A DNA stretch of 64,000 nucleotides from Ectorhizobium quercum (GTDB lineage Bacteria; Pseudomonadota; Alphaproteobacteria; Rhizobiales; Rhizobiaceae), in the NCBI RefSeq assembly GCF_026552795.1, contig NZ_JANFPI010000003.1, forward strand, positions 310,001-374,000, in the 5' to 3' direction. The stretch's first letter is position 1, and every line of letters starts with the position of its first letter. The notes beneath the pieces are model-generated. The model searched no databases. It was not told the origin of the DNA and saw only the letters and a program-made list of their open reading frames with translations. Shown one piece after another: positions 8,834-17,380 of the stretch. The position numbers and the translations under genes were made by a program.

Positions 8834-9298
8834 TTACTGCGCCTTGATGGCAATCGGCCCGATGGGCGCGACGTTGGGAAGCACGAGCATGATATCGGCC
8901 GCATCCGCGGGAGGAGCGGCAAACGCTGCCTTCCAGTCGCCGACGCGCGGATTCTTTTCCGGAGCGTAGTTAAACTTGAGCCTGAGTTCGCCGGGTGCGG
9001 CCACTTTGCCGTTTTCGCGGCGCAGGAGAAAGCGCTCGCCGCCGGATGACAGGTAGATGGCACCGTCGATCGCATCGTCCGGCAGCTTCTCGTAGACGAT
9101 TTCGCCGGAATAGCCGGCATAGTCGGTTTCGAAGCGCAGTTCGATCCTCACGGTATCGCCCTGCCTGACGGCCTTGCGAACGGTGGCCCAGGCTTTTCCG
9201 CTTCCGGTCAGGGCACGGGCATCGTCGCCGGCATGGGCGAGAGCGCAGGAGATCAGGGAGATCAGAACGGTGGCCAGCAGGCCGCGAAAGGGTGACAT
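8834..9298 (-). CDS. Secreted protein of unknown function
   Basis: A 154-residue protein with a clear Sec signal peptide (Arg5, hydrophobic core LLATVLISLISCALA, cleavage after AHA near residue 23). The mature part has repeated beta-strand-like segments (VRIELRFETDYAGYSGEIVYEKL, read in two strands, and APGELRLKFNY) and ends in a short Pro/Ala-rich segment. It has no Cys in the mature region and no recognised domain. It follows phoA on the same strand after two strong hairpins, so it may be expressed separately. A periplasmic or surface location is inferred. Confidence 0.7.
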   Translation of the reverse strand: MSPFRGLLATVLISLISCALAHAGDDARALTGSGKAWATVRKAVRQGDTVRIELRFETDYAGYSGEIVYEKLPDDAIDGAIYLSSGGERFLLRRENGKVAAPGELRLKFNYAPEKNPRVGDWKAAFAAPPADAADIMLVLPNVAPIGPIAIKAQ

Positions 9299-9323
9299 GG
9301 CGCGTCTCCAGCAGAATGGGGCT

Positions 9324-9350
9324 GGAAAGGGCCGCGTCCCGGCCCTTTCC
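9324..9350 (-). terminator. Hairpin 2 downstream of phoA
   Basis: GGAAAGGGCC (9324-9333) and GGCCCTTTCC (9341-9350) form a perfect 10-bp stem with a 7-base loop. It is the second of two tandem hairpins between the phosphatase stop and the next gene. There is no following U-tract, so termination or mRNA protection are both possible. Confidence 0.55.
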
Positions 9351-9358
9351 GATGGGCG

Positions 9359-9390
9359 GACCTGCCTGTGGCGCCCGCCGCAGGCAGGTC
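9359..9390 (-). terminator. Hairpin 1 downstream of phoA
   Basis: GACCTGCCTG (9359-9368) and CAGGCAGGTC (9381-9390) form a perfect 10-bp stem with a 12-base loop, 9 bp after the phosphatase stop codon in the direction of transcription. Strong stem, no adjacent U-tract. Confidence 0.6.
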
Positions 9391-9398
9391 CGGTTGCG

Positions 9399-10838
9399 TC
9401 AGAGACCTTCGCCGTCCTTGATGCCGAAGGCGTTCAGGGCCGCGCGGAACACGTCGGTGTTGTCGACATAGACCTGGTTTTCTTCCGGCACGTCATAGGT
9501 GGCGAGGCCGGCATCCTTCTTGGCATTCGTCACAAAATAATCGGCACCGGCACCGTGGGCGTAGAGCGGCACCAGCTCACGCGTATGGGTATCGCTGTTC
9601 CAGCGCACCAGAGGCAGGGCACCCGCGCCCTGATTGATGACGGGGCTATAGGCGTTGACGTTGGAATCCGGCCCCTGCAACAGGCCGTTGCCGTGGTCGG
9701 TGGTGACGATCACCAGCGTTTCATCCCAGGAGCTTTCCTTCTCGACCCATTCGACGACAGCCTCCACGGCCTCGTTGAAGTCGATCTGCTCCTCGATCAG
9801 GCGCGGCAGGTTGTTGGCATGGGCGGCCCAGTCGACGGCGCCGCCCTCGACCATCAGGAAGAAGCCCTTGTCGTTCTTTTCGAGGACGTTGATCGCGCCC
9901 CTGGTCAGGGTGGCGAGGTCCGGCGTGTTGGTGAGCAGGTTGCCGGCGGTCACGCCCGGACGATTGAACTGAAGCGTCTCGATGTTCTGCACCGTGCCGA
10001 TCACCTTCGACTTGTCACCGAGGTTGAGCTTGCCGGCGGCCAGCGCCTCGAAATCGGCCTTCGTCTCGATATGGGCGTATTCGGTCTGGCCGCTCGTCAG
10101 GCGTTCCCAGGTTTCCTTCCCTCCGACGAAGCGGAATGCCTTGTCGTCCGGGTTGGAAATCTGCGTGCCGTCGCCCTTGTAGTAGGGATGGCCCGTGCCC
10201 ATGACGACGGTTGCCAGACCGCTGTCGACGACTTCCTTGCCGAGGCCTTCATAGTCGTTGCGGCTGACATTGTGGCCGAGGAAACCGGCGGGCGTGGCAT
10301 GCGTCCATTCGACCGAGGTGACGACGCCGAGCGACCGGCCCGATTCGACCGCGTATTCGCCGATATGCTTCAGCTTCTCCCCGGTGTTCGACCAGTTGAT
10401 GGCGTTATTGTAGGTCTTCGTGCCGGACGCGAGCGCGGTGGCGGCGGCGGCGCTGTCGGTGTAGTCGGCGCGGCTGTAGTCGTAGCCGGCGAAGAAGCCC
10501 TGATAGTTGCCGAGATTGCCCTCGAACACCGTGTCGACCCCGGTCTTGTCCCAGAGCTTGGACGGGTCGAACGTCACGGCCCCGTCATTGGTGTTGGTCG
10601 GCTCGTTGGACGTGTTCAGCGGATGGGTGGAGGCGAAAACCTTGACGTCGAAATCGTCATAGGCCTCGTGACCGAGCGCACCGTGACGGAAGTAGCTGGC
10701 CGCCCTCCAGGTTTCCATGCCGGCGCCGTCCGTGATCAGCACGATGACGTTCTTGGCCTGCGGGCTCTGCGCCAAAGCCGGCGACACCAATGCGGAGGCA
10801 AGGCAAAGGCCGAGTGCAATCTTCTTGAGAATGGTCAT
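9399..10838 (-). CDS. phoA: Alkaline phosphatase (PhoA family)
   Basis: A 479-residue periplasmic phosphomonoesterase. The Sec signal peptide ends in ALA|QS near residue 23. Metal and catalytic residues of the family are visible: Asp37 in ITDGAG, nucleophile Ser129 in TDSAAAATA, the VEGGAVDWAAHANN segment carrying Asp and His ligands, VTTDHGNG, and the final His in THTRELVPLYAHG. The ATG at 10838 is chosen because it starts the signal peptide and is preceded by GGAGAGA; the open frame continues 19 codons further up but over the Pho box. The Pho box at 10894-10911 indicates PhoB control under phosphate starvation. Confidence 0.92.
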   Translation of the reverse strand: MTILKKIALGLCLASALVSPALAQSPQAKNVIVLITDGAGMETWRAASYFRHGALGHEAYDDFDVKVFASTHPLNTSNEPTNTNDGAVTFDPSKLWDKTGVDTVFEGNLGNYQGFFAGYDYSRADYTDSAAAATALASGTKTYNNAINWSNTGEKLKHIGEYAVESGRSLGVVTSVEWTHATPAGFLGHNVSRNDYEGLGKEVVDSGLATVVMGTGHPYYKGDGTQISNPDDKAFRFVGGKETWERLTSGQTEYAHIETKADFEALAAGKLNLGDKSKVIGTVQNIETLQFNRPGVTAGNLLTNTPDLATLTRGAINVLEKNDKGFFLMVEGGAVDWAAHANNLPRLIEEQIDFNEAVEAVVEWVEKESSWDETLVIVTTDHGNGLLQGPDSNVNAYSPVINQGAGALPLVRWNSDTHTRELVPLYAHGAGADYFVTNAKKDAGLATYDVPEENQVYVDNTDVFRAALNAFGIKDGEGL

Positions 10839-10893
10839 GATCTCTCTCCAGAAACGTGGGAATTCGCTACTGGAAGGGATGTATTGTAACGAC

Positions 10894-10911
10894 ATTACAC
10901 AAACATGACAG
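10894..10911 (-). promoter_or_regulatory. PhoB box upstream of phoA
   Basis: Read on the minus strand: CTGTCAT-GTTT-GTGTAAT, that is an exact first heptamer of the CTGTCAT-N4-CTGTCAT consensus and a 5/7 second heptamer, with the correct 4-bp spacer. A third, weaker heptamer TTACAAT (10883-10889) follows with the same spacing. It lies 56-73 bp upstream of the phosphatase start, the expected place for a PhoB-activated promoter. Confidence 0.8.
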
Positions 10912-11096
10912 CAGGCCCGGCACTCTCGAATGATGACGGCAACGCTCGCCGGGCTCCGGCCCGTCTCGCCGTGCCCGGGAGTTCCAGGTGGTGGCGAGCC
11001 GATGGGCCGCTATCTGTCCGCTGCAACCCCCGGGTGACACCGGTCATCGGGCCGGTTCACCGCCCCACGACATCCGGGCCGGGCGGCGCGGCACGG

Positions 11097-11954
11097 TCAA
11101 CCGCAAACGGCAAAACGGCTTTCGATCTCCTCGATCGTTCCGGGTTTCGCCACCGGCGGATGCGGCCCGGCGGCATGGTCCCGGAACAATATGCCGGTGC
11201 TTGCCTCGTCTCCGGCAAGAACGGCGGCGAAAGCCGCGGCCCGGTCGTCCTCGACGGTCTTCGCCGCCGGCGCCGAACTCGCCTTCCAGCTGAATTTCTC
11301 GGGACGAAAGGCCACGCAAGGGCTCAGGACCTCGATATAGGCGAAGCCCGGCCAGCGCAGACCCTCGACGATCAGCTCCGCGAGTTCCCGCGACCGGCCG
11401 GAAAAACCGCGGGCGACGAAGCGCGCGCCGGCCGCAATTGCCAGCGCCACCGGATTGACCGGCCGAAGCCCGAGCCCGCCGGGGGCGATGTCGCTATCCC
11501 AGTCGGCCTCGGTCGTCGGCGAAGGCTGGCCCTTGGTCATGCCGTAGACGCGGTTGTCCATGACGATATAGACCATGTTCAGGTCGCGACGGCAGGCGTG
11601 GACGAAGTGGTTGCCGCCAATGGAATAGCCGTCGCCGTCGCCACCGACGGCGATCACCTCCAGATCGGGGCGGGCGAGCTTGAGGCCGGTCGCAAACGGC
11701 AGAGCCCGGCCATGCACGCCGTGAAAGCCGTAACAGCTCGTATAGGCCGGCAACCGCGACGAACAGCCGATGCCGGACACCAGAACGATGTCATGCGGCG
11801 GGCGGCCATGCATTGCCAGCGCATGTTCGAGCGCTGAAAGCACGCCGTAATGGCCGCAGCCGGGACACCAGATCGGCGTCGCGCCGGACTGGAAGTCCAG
11901 CGGCTCGAAGGCCGGTTTCTCAGCAGGCCGCTCCATTGTCAGGTCCGTGGTCAT
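11097..11954 (-). CDS. korB: 2-oxoacid:ferredoxin oxidoreductase, beta (TPP-binding) subunit
   Basis: A 285-residue subunit that binds thiamine diphosphate and Mg and oxidatively decarboxylates a 2-oxoacid with CoA and ferredoxin. Visible motifs: WCPGCGHY with Cys30 and Cys33, GIGCSSR, the TPP motif GDGDGYSIGGNHF (residues 105-117), and DNRVYGMTKGQPSPTT. These match KorB more than PorB, so 2-oxoglutarate is a likely substrate, though other 2-oxoacids cannot be excluded. The start is the ATG at 11954, coupled by an ATGA overlap to korA; the open frame reads much further upstream only as an alternative frame of korA. Last gene of the operon. Enzymes of this class are usually oxygen-sensitive, which fits the FixK/FNR-type boxes upstream of the cluster. 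Confidence 0.9.
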   Translation of the reverse strand: MTTDLTMERPAEKPAFEPLDFQSGATPIWCPGCGHYGVLSALEHALAMHGRPPHDIVLVSGIGCSSRLPAYTSCYGFHGVHGRALPFATGLKLARPDLEVIAVGGDGDGYSIGGNHFVHACRRDLNMVYIVMDNRVYGMTKGQPSPTTEADWDSDIAPGGLGLRPVNPVALAIAAGARFVARGFSGRSRELAELIVEGLRWPGFAYIEVLSPCVAFRPEKFSWKASSAPAAKTVEDDRAAAFAAVLAGDEASTGILFRDHAAGPHPPVAKPGTIEEIESRFAVCG

Positions 11955-13684
11955 TGTCGTGTCTCCTTCTCGGCCAGGACGGCGGCGATTTCGCCGGGGC
12001 GGAACGGCAGCGGTCCCGGACGCGCGAAACTTTCGGCATCGGGCTGGATCGCCCTTTGCCCCAAAAGGTAATGGTAGAGCTGCGCGCCGTGGTTCTGCTC
12101 CATCACGATCACCCGTTTCACCCCGTCGAGCGCTTGGGCGAGGGCTGCGAGCGGCAGGGGCGAAATCACCCGAAGCCCGATGACGCGCGTCGGCTGGCCG
12201 GCGGCGGTCAGCCGTTCCGCCGCCGCCTGCGCCGGGCCGATGCCGGAGCCGAAGGTGAGGATCGCCGTTTCCCCGTCGCCGAGGACGTCGCCCCAGAGCG
12301 GGCCGGGGTCGAAGCTTGCGATCTTGCGCGCCCGCTTGTCGATCTGGGCGGCATGCATGCGCGCGCCGCTCACCGGAATGCCGGTTTCGTTGTGGGTCAG
12401 GCCCTCGCCCACCCATTGTCCGCCCGGCGTGCCCGGAAGCGGCATCGGCGTTACCGGATCGCCGCTCGTCGCATAGCGCCTGAACGGCTCGTCCTCCGGC
12501 AGGTCCGTGCGTCGCGCAAGCGCCGGCGGCCGGTCGGGCTTCGGGTCGATGACGGTCGGCGACAGGCCGAAGGACTGATCCGACAGCACGATGACCGGCG
12601 TCTGGTAGCCCTCGGCGAGATGAACCGCCCATTCGCCGGTGAACAGGCAATCGCGGATGGATGTCGGTGCCAGCACGATGCGGGGCGCATCACCATGTCC
12701 GCCGAAGACGGCGATGCCGATGTCGCTCTGCTCGGTCTTCGACGGCAGGCCGGTCGAAGGCCCGCCGCGCATCACGTCGATGATCACCGCCGGAACCTCG
12801 GCGGCGACCGCAAGACCGATGGTCTCGCCCATCAGCGACAGGCCGGGCCCGGACGTGACCGTCATCGCCGGCGTGCCGCCATAGGAGGCGCCGAGCACCA
12901 TGTTGATGGCCGCCAGCTCGTCCTCGCCCATCGTCAGCCGTCCGCCGAGCCTGGCGAGCCGCGGTGACATCCATTCGACGAGATCGGTCGAGGGCGTGAT
13001 CGGATAACAGCCGACGAAGCGGATGCCGCCGCGCAGCGCGCCCATCGCCAGCGCCTCGTTGCCGGAGATCAGCCAGCGGGCCGCCGGCTGCGGCGGATCG
13101 AGCCGCATCGCCTCGCCAAGCGCCGCGCCGGCGGCGAGCCCCGCCTCGAGCGAGGCGGCGTTGTCCCTGGCGACTTCGGCCCCCTTGCCGGAAAACATGC
13201 CGGACAGCACGGCATGGACCTTGGCGGCCGGCAGTCCGAGCAGCGCCGCCGCCAGACCGGCGGCGAAGATGTTGACGTGCCGTCCCCGCAGCGCCTTTTC
13301 GAGCGGGGTGGCGTCGGCCGGGCCGAGCCCGACAGGAACGACCCGCCCGCCCGACGCGGCGATGCTTTTCGGCACCGGTCCGCTTCTCGGGTCGCAAAGG
13401 ATGACGGTTTCGCGGCCGAGAGGAATTTCAGTGGCGAACTGGGCCGCATTCGCCCAGTCGAGGGCGATGAAGAGGTCGTAGCGGTCGGGCTGACAGATGA
13501 CGGGGCCGGTCGAGACCTGCACGAGCGAGGCCGCTTCGCCGCCGCGCACCTGCGCGCCGAAAAGCTTGCTCATGGCGCCGTAGTAGCCCGCCTCGGCCGC
13601 GGCGGACAAAATGAGCTGTCCGGCGCTCATCGCACCGGCGCCGCCGCTGCCGGAAAAGACCAGGGCAAGAGAAGAGCGGGTCAT
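11951..13684 (-). CDS. korA: 2-oxoacid:ferredoxin oxidoreductase, fused gamma-alpha subunit
   Basis: A 577-residue subunit made of an N-terminal gamma domain (residues 1 to about 190, starting SGSGGAGAMSAGQLI) fused to the alpha domain. The alpha domain starts near ISGNEALAMGALRGG and carries the hallmark YPITPSTDL (227-235), then the AVIIDVMRGGPSTGLP segment and a C-terminal domain II (TFGSGIGPAQAA, VIVMEQNHGAQL). The gamma-alpha fusion is the form seen in many bacterial KorAB enzymes. It works with KorB in the cytoplasm. The ATG is one base after the stop of the upstream flavoprotein gene, so three subunits of one electron-transfer complex are plausible. Confidence 0.9.
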   Translation of the reverse strand: MTRSSLALVFSGSGGAGAMSAGQLILSAAAEAGYYGAMSKLFGAQVRGGEAASLVQVSTGPVICQPDRYDLFIALDWANAAQFATEIPLGRETVILCDPRSGPVPKSIAASGGRVVPVGLGPADATPLEKALRGRHVNIFAAGLAAALLGLPAAKVHAVLSGMFSGKGAEVARDNAASLEAGLAAGAALGEAMRLDPPQPAARWLISGNEALAMGALRGGIRFVGCYPITPSTDLVEWMSPRLARLGGRLTMGEDELAAINMVLGASYGGTPAMTVTSGPGLSLMGETIGLAVAAEVPAVIIDVMRGGPSTGLPSKTEQSDIGIAVFGGHGDAPRIVLAPTSIRDCLFTGEWAVHLAEGYQTPVIVLSDQSFGLSPTVIDPKPDRPPALARRTDLPEDEPFRRYATSGDPVTPMPLPGTPGGQWVGEGLTHNETGIPVSGARMHAAQIDKRARKIASFDPGPLWGDVLGDGETAILTFGSGIGPAQAAAERLTAAGQPTRVIGLRVISPLPLAALAQALDGVKRVIVMEQNHGAQLYHYLLGQRAIQPDAESFARPGPLPFRPGEIAAVLAEKETRQ

Positions 13685-13685
13685 G

Positions 13686-15500
13686 TCATGCCTCCTCGGT
13701 CATGGCGGCGCACGCCGGGACCTGTCGGTCGACGGTTCCGGCATGGGCCGTTTTCAGGGTAAAGCGCTGCATGCGCCAGGCGCCGGTCGGACAGTTCTGG
13801 GCGCATAGCCCGCAATGCAGGCAGAGGTCCTCGTTCTTGACCATCACCCGACCGCTTGCCAGCCCTTCGACCAAGTACAGCGCCTGCGCAGTGTTGGCGG
13901 CGGGCGCGCGCAGGCGCCGGCGCAGGTCGGCTTCCTCGCCGTTGCGGGTGAAGGTGATACAGTCCGTCGGACAGACCGCCTCGCAGGCCTTGCATTCAAC
14001 GCAGAGCTTCGCGTCGAACACGGTCTGGAGGTCGCAGCCGAAGCATCTTTGCGCCTCGGCCGCCGCGCCCGCTTCATCGAAGCCGAGTTCCACCTCGGCC
14101 TCGATATCGGCAAGCGCCACCGCGGCGGGCCGCTGCGGCACGGGATGGCGGGCCTTTGCCGAGACCTCGGGCCGCGCGCGGATCACCGCCGGCACCGGGC
14201 GATCGGCCATGTCGACGACGGGCGCCGGCCGCTCGGCCTCGATGTCGTGGCCGGAGAGCATCAGGTGGATGGAGATCGCCGCCTCGTGGCCATGAGCAAC
14301 GGCAGTGATGATGTTTTTCGCCCCGAAGGCCGCGTCGCCGCCGAAGAACACTTTCGGATGCGTCGAGCGAAACGTCCCGCCCTCGAGAACCGGCAACCCT
14401 CGATCGTTGAACCGGATACCGAGTTCGCGCTCGATCCACGGAAAGGCCGGCTGCTGGCCGATGGCGATGACGACGTCGTCGCAGGCGATCGTCACCGGCG
14501 CCGCGCCGGTCGGGCGGACGCTGCGCCGGCCACCCTCCTCGACGGTCTCGACCGGATCGAACAGAACCCCGGTCAGACGGCCGTCCTCGTGAAGAAAGGC
14601 GCGCGGCGCCAGATGCTCGGCGATGGTGGCGCCTTCCTCGAGCAGCGCCTCGCGTTCCCATTCCGACGCCGCCATGCCCGCGATGTCGCGGCGCAGGACC
14701 ACCGTCACGTCGCCGCCGCCGAGACGGCGGGCGGTGCGGGCGCAATCCACGGCGGTATTGCCGCCGCCGATCACCACCACCCGCCGGCCGATGCGGTCGA
14801 CATGGCGGAAATAGACCGCAGCCAGCCATTCGACGCCGACATGGATGCGGGCCGCCGCCTCGCTGCGGCCGGGCAGGGCGAGATCCTGTCCGCGCGGCGC
14901 GCCGGCGCCGACGAAGACGGCATCGAAACCGGCGGCCAGAAGCGCCTTCATGCTGGTCACGTCGTGGCCGCCGTGGAAGACGGCGCCGAGGCCGAGCACA
15001 TAGCCGGTCTCCTCGTCGATGACCTCCTCGGGAACCCGGAAATGCGGGATGCGGGTGCGCATCATGCCGCCCGCCTTGTCCTCGCGGTCGAAGATCGCGC
15101 AGTCGTAGCCGAGCGGCGCAAGGTCGCGGGCGACGGTCAGCGAGGCCGGCCCCGCCCCCACCAGCGCCACGCGGCGGCCGTTGGAAGCCTTCGCCGGCGA
15201 AGGCATCAGGGCGGCGACATCGCCCTTGAAGTCGGCAGCGGCGCGTTTCAGGCGACAGATCGCCACCGGTTCCTTCTCGACCCGGCCACGGCGACAGGCC
15301 GGCTCGCAGGGGCGGTCGCAGGTGCGGCCCAATATGCCGGGAAACACATTGGCCTCCCAGTTGACCATATAGGCATCGGCGGGACGCCCCTCGGCGAGGA
15401 GGCGGATGTAATGCGGAACCGGCGTATGCGCCGGACAGGCCCATTGGCAATCCACAACCTTCAGGAAATGCCCGGGCGTCGAGAGATCGGTGGGTTTCAC
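13686..15500 (-). CDS. GltD-like FAD/NAD(P) oxidoreductase with fused 4Fe-4S ferredoxin domain
   Basis: A 604-residue flavoprotein. Residues 1-90 hold the Cys-rich GltD-type domain (Cys18, Cys22, Cys61, Cys65, Cys69, Cys82). An FAD-binding VALVGAGPAS segment follows near 111-120, then an NAD(P)-binding VVVIGGGNTAVDCA segment, and GGDAAFGAKNIITAVAHGHEAA, which closes the FAD fold. The C-terminal region has two 4Fe-4S motifs: Cys500, 503, 506, 510 and Cys560, 563, 566, 570, separated by an insert longer than in ordinary 2[4Fe-4S] ferredoxins. The natural role is to pass electrons between KorAB and NAD(P), acting as built-in ferredoxin and reductase. Operon position directly before korA supports this. 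Direction of electron flow is not decided by sequence. Confidence 0.85.
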   Translation of the reverse strand: MKPTDLSTPGHFLKVVDCQWACPAHTPVPHYIRLLAEGRPADAYMVNWEANVFPGILGRTCDRPCEPACRRGRVEKEPVAICRLKRAAADFKGDVAALMPSPAKASNGRRVALVGAGPASLTVARDLAPLGYDCAIFDREDKAGGMMRTRIPHFRVPEEVIDEETGYVLGLGAVFHGGHDVTSMKALLAAGFDAVFVGAGAPRGQDLALPGRSEAAARIHVGVEWLAAVYFRHVDRIGRRVVVIGGGNTAVDCARTARRLGGGDVTVVLRRDIAGMAASEWEREALLEEGATIAEHLAPRAFLHEDGRLTGVLFDPVETVEEGGRRSVRPTGAAPVTIACDDVVIAIGQQPAFPWIERELGIRFNDRGLPVLEGGTFRSTHPKVFFGGDAAFGAKNIITAVAHGHEAAISIHLMLSGHDIEAERPAPVVDMADRPVPAVIRARPEVSAKARHPVPQRPAAVALADIEAEVELGFDEAGAAAEAQRCFGCDLQTVFDAKLCVECKACEAVCPTDCITFTRNGEEADLRRRLRAPAANTAQALYLVEGLASGRVMVKNEDLCLHCGLCAQNCPTGAWRMQRFTLKTAHAGTVDRQVPACAAMTEEA

Positions 15501-15699
15501 TTCGATAACCTCCGTCTGCCGGAGTGCCGCGTTCGTTCGAACAGGCGCGCGGACGTTCCGGTCTTTGCCGAAGCCCCGTTCATCCCTGCCCGGCAGGCGT
15601 GCGGATGGAAGGCTCCGGACGGAAACGGGCGGGATTGTCCGTCTCCGCTATGGGTTCGCCACGGGCGGGCCAGGCCGCCCGCGGCGGGGTCGTCGCGGC

Positions 15700-17235
15700 T
15701 CAGACATAGCCGAGCCAGCTCCAGTAGGTCACGCTCAACAGGAAGAACACGGCGAGCGCGGCGAGCGTGATCACCAGACCGACACGGGTGAAATCCTTCG
15801 CATCGAAGGTTCCCGAGCCGTAGGCCACCATGTTCTGCGGTGCGTTGACGACGAGGATGAAGCCGAAGCTGACCACGAATTGCAGCAGCATGGTCATGCC
15901 GACGATGTTGGCCGCATCGACGCCGACGGCCTGGAACACCGCGATGACGATCGGGATCATCGCCGAGGCCAGCGCCGTCGCCGAGGCGAAACCGAGATGC
16001 ACCACCGTCAGGAACAGCGCGAGGATCATCAGCACCATCAGCGGCGCGGCGGCGGCAAGCCCGAACAGGTTGACGACGACGTTGGCGAGATAGGTCGCCG
16101 CCCCCGTCGACAGCAGCGCGCTGCCGAGGCTGATGCCGATGCCGAACAGCACCACCGTGCCCCACGGAATCTTGTTCTCCGCCTGCTTCCAGTTCATGAT
16201 GCCGACGCCCGGCATGAACATCAGCGCCACCGCCACGGTCGTCGAGGTGGAGGTATCGATCCGGTGCAGCACGCCTTCGGTGGACCACAGCACCAGCAAG
16301 GTCAGGGAGATCGCCAGCAGCCTCTTCTCGGCGCCGGACATCGGTCCGAGTTCGGCCAGCGACCTGCGGATCGCCTCGCGTCCGCCGGGAACCTGCTGGA
16401 CTTCGGGGGGCATCATCCGCGTCATGATGAAATAGAGCGCCACGGACATGATCAGCGCGAACGGTGCGGCGGCGATGAACCATTCGCCCCAGGTGATGAT
16501 ATAGCCGAGTTCGCGCTCGATGAAGCCGACGGCCACCATGTTCTGGGCGGCGGCGGTCTTGATGCCGACGTTCCAGATGCTCGCGGTGCTGACCGTGGTG
16601 ATCATCAGCATGCCGGCCAGCGCGCCCTTCCTGTCGACGCCGAAGACGGTGATGATGCCGAGCATGATCGGCACGATGCAGGCGACGCGCGCCGTCGTCG
16701 AGGGAATGAGGAACGCCATGACGATGCCGACCACGATCGAGCCGATCACCACATGGCCGATCTCCGGCCCGACCTTCGAGAGGATGTAGAGCGCGATGCG
16801 CTTGTCGAGCCGCGTGACCTGCATGGCCGCCGCCAGGAACAACGCCACGGTGACCAGCACCCAGGCGGTGTTAGCGAAGCCGGAGAAGGCCAGTCCGAGC
16901 GCGGCGCTGGTGCCGAGCATGACATTGGGATTGGCCACATTCGGCGCAAAGCCGAGCAGCAGGGCGATCAGCCCGCCGATGACCAGCGCCGAAACGGCGT
17001 AATCGAGGACTTCCGTCATCCAGACGATGATGGCGAAGATCAGGATCGCCAGCATCCGCTGGCCCGCGACCGAAAGCCCTTCCGGTGTCGGCGCGACGAC
17101 AATGGCCACAAGCGCGGCAATGGCGAGAAGAAGCGACCAGTTCCGGCGAAACCAGGACGGTTCCCTTTCCATCTCCTCCTGTTCGGGCGCTCCTGGCGAT
17201 TTGGGATCCTCAGAGAAAGTCCGATTCAATGTCAT
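15700..17235 (-). CDS. DASS/SLC13-family carboxylate transporter
   Basis: A 511-residue inner-membrane carrier with about 12 helices after a hydrophilic, charged N-terminus of about 28 residues. Two helix-hairpin motifs of the divalent-anion:sodium symporter family are visible: the IPSTTARVA segment near the middle and VNAPQNMVAYGSG near the C-terminus. Relatives carry C4-dicarboxylates, citrate or 2-oxoglutarate. The ATG at 17235 has AGGAGG at seven bases. It is first in the transcript with the flavoprotein and korAB (199 bp gap to the next gene, nothing evident in it), and a FixK/FNR-like box lies 67 bp upstream. Importing the substrate of KorAB is the obvious inferred role. Confidence 0.88.
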   Translation of the reverse strand: MTLNRTFSEDPKSPGAPEQEEMEREPSWFRRNWSLLLAIAALVAIVVAPTPEGLSVAGQRMLAILIFAIIVWMTEVLDYAVSALVIGGLIALLLGFAPNVANPNVMLGTSAALGLAFSGFANTAWVLVTVALFLAAAMQVTRLDKRIALYILSKVGPEIGHVVIGSIVVGIVMAFLIPSTTARVACIVPIMLGIITVFGVDRKGALAGMLMITTVSTASIWNVGIKTAAAQNMVAVGFIERELGYIITWGEWFIAAAPFALIMSVALYFIMTRMMPPEVQQVPGGREAIRRSLAELGPMSGAEKRLLAISLTLLVLWSTEGVLHRIDTSTSTTVAVALMFMPGVGIMNWKQAENKIPWGTVVLFGIGISLGSALLSTGAATYLANVVVNLFGLAAAAPLMVLMILALFLTVVHLGFASATALASAMIPIVIAVFQAVGVDAANIVGMTMLLQFVVSFGFILVVNAPQNMVAYGSGTFDAKDFTRVGLVITLAALAVFFLLSVTYWSWLGYV

Positions 17236-17294
17236 GACATGACCTCCTGTCGTTACTTTCAGTCTGATCTTTCGGAGCTTTGCCTCTCCGGACC

Positions 17295-17308
17295 TTGACG
17301 CAGCTCAA
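17295..17308. promoter_or_regulatory. FixK/FNR-like box upstream of the DASS-kor operon
   Basis: TTGACGCAGCTCAA fits TTGAC-N4-GTCAA with one mismatch (CTCAA). Its centre is 66.5 bp from the ATG at 17235, so a class II promoter (box centred at -41.5) would start near 17260 and include the AGGAGG. The -10 region is poor on inspection. Confidence 0.5.
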
Positions 17309-17380
17309 GCCTTCGTCGCATTCGCAACCCCGGGCTTGCGGCAAATGCGCCGCATCCGGCCGCCGGCGCACCGCATGGGA

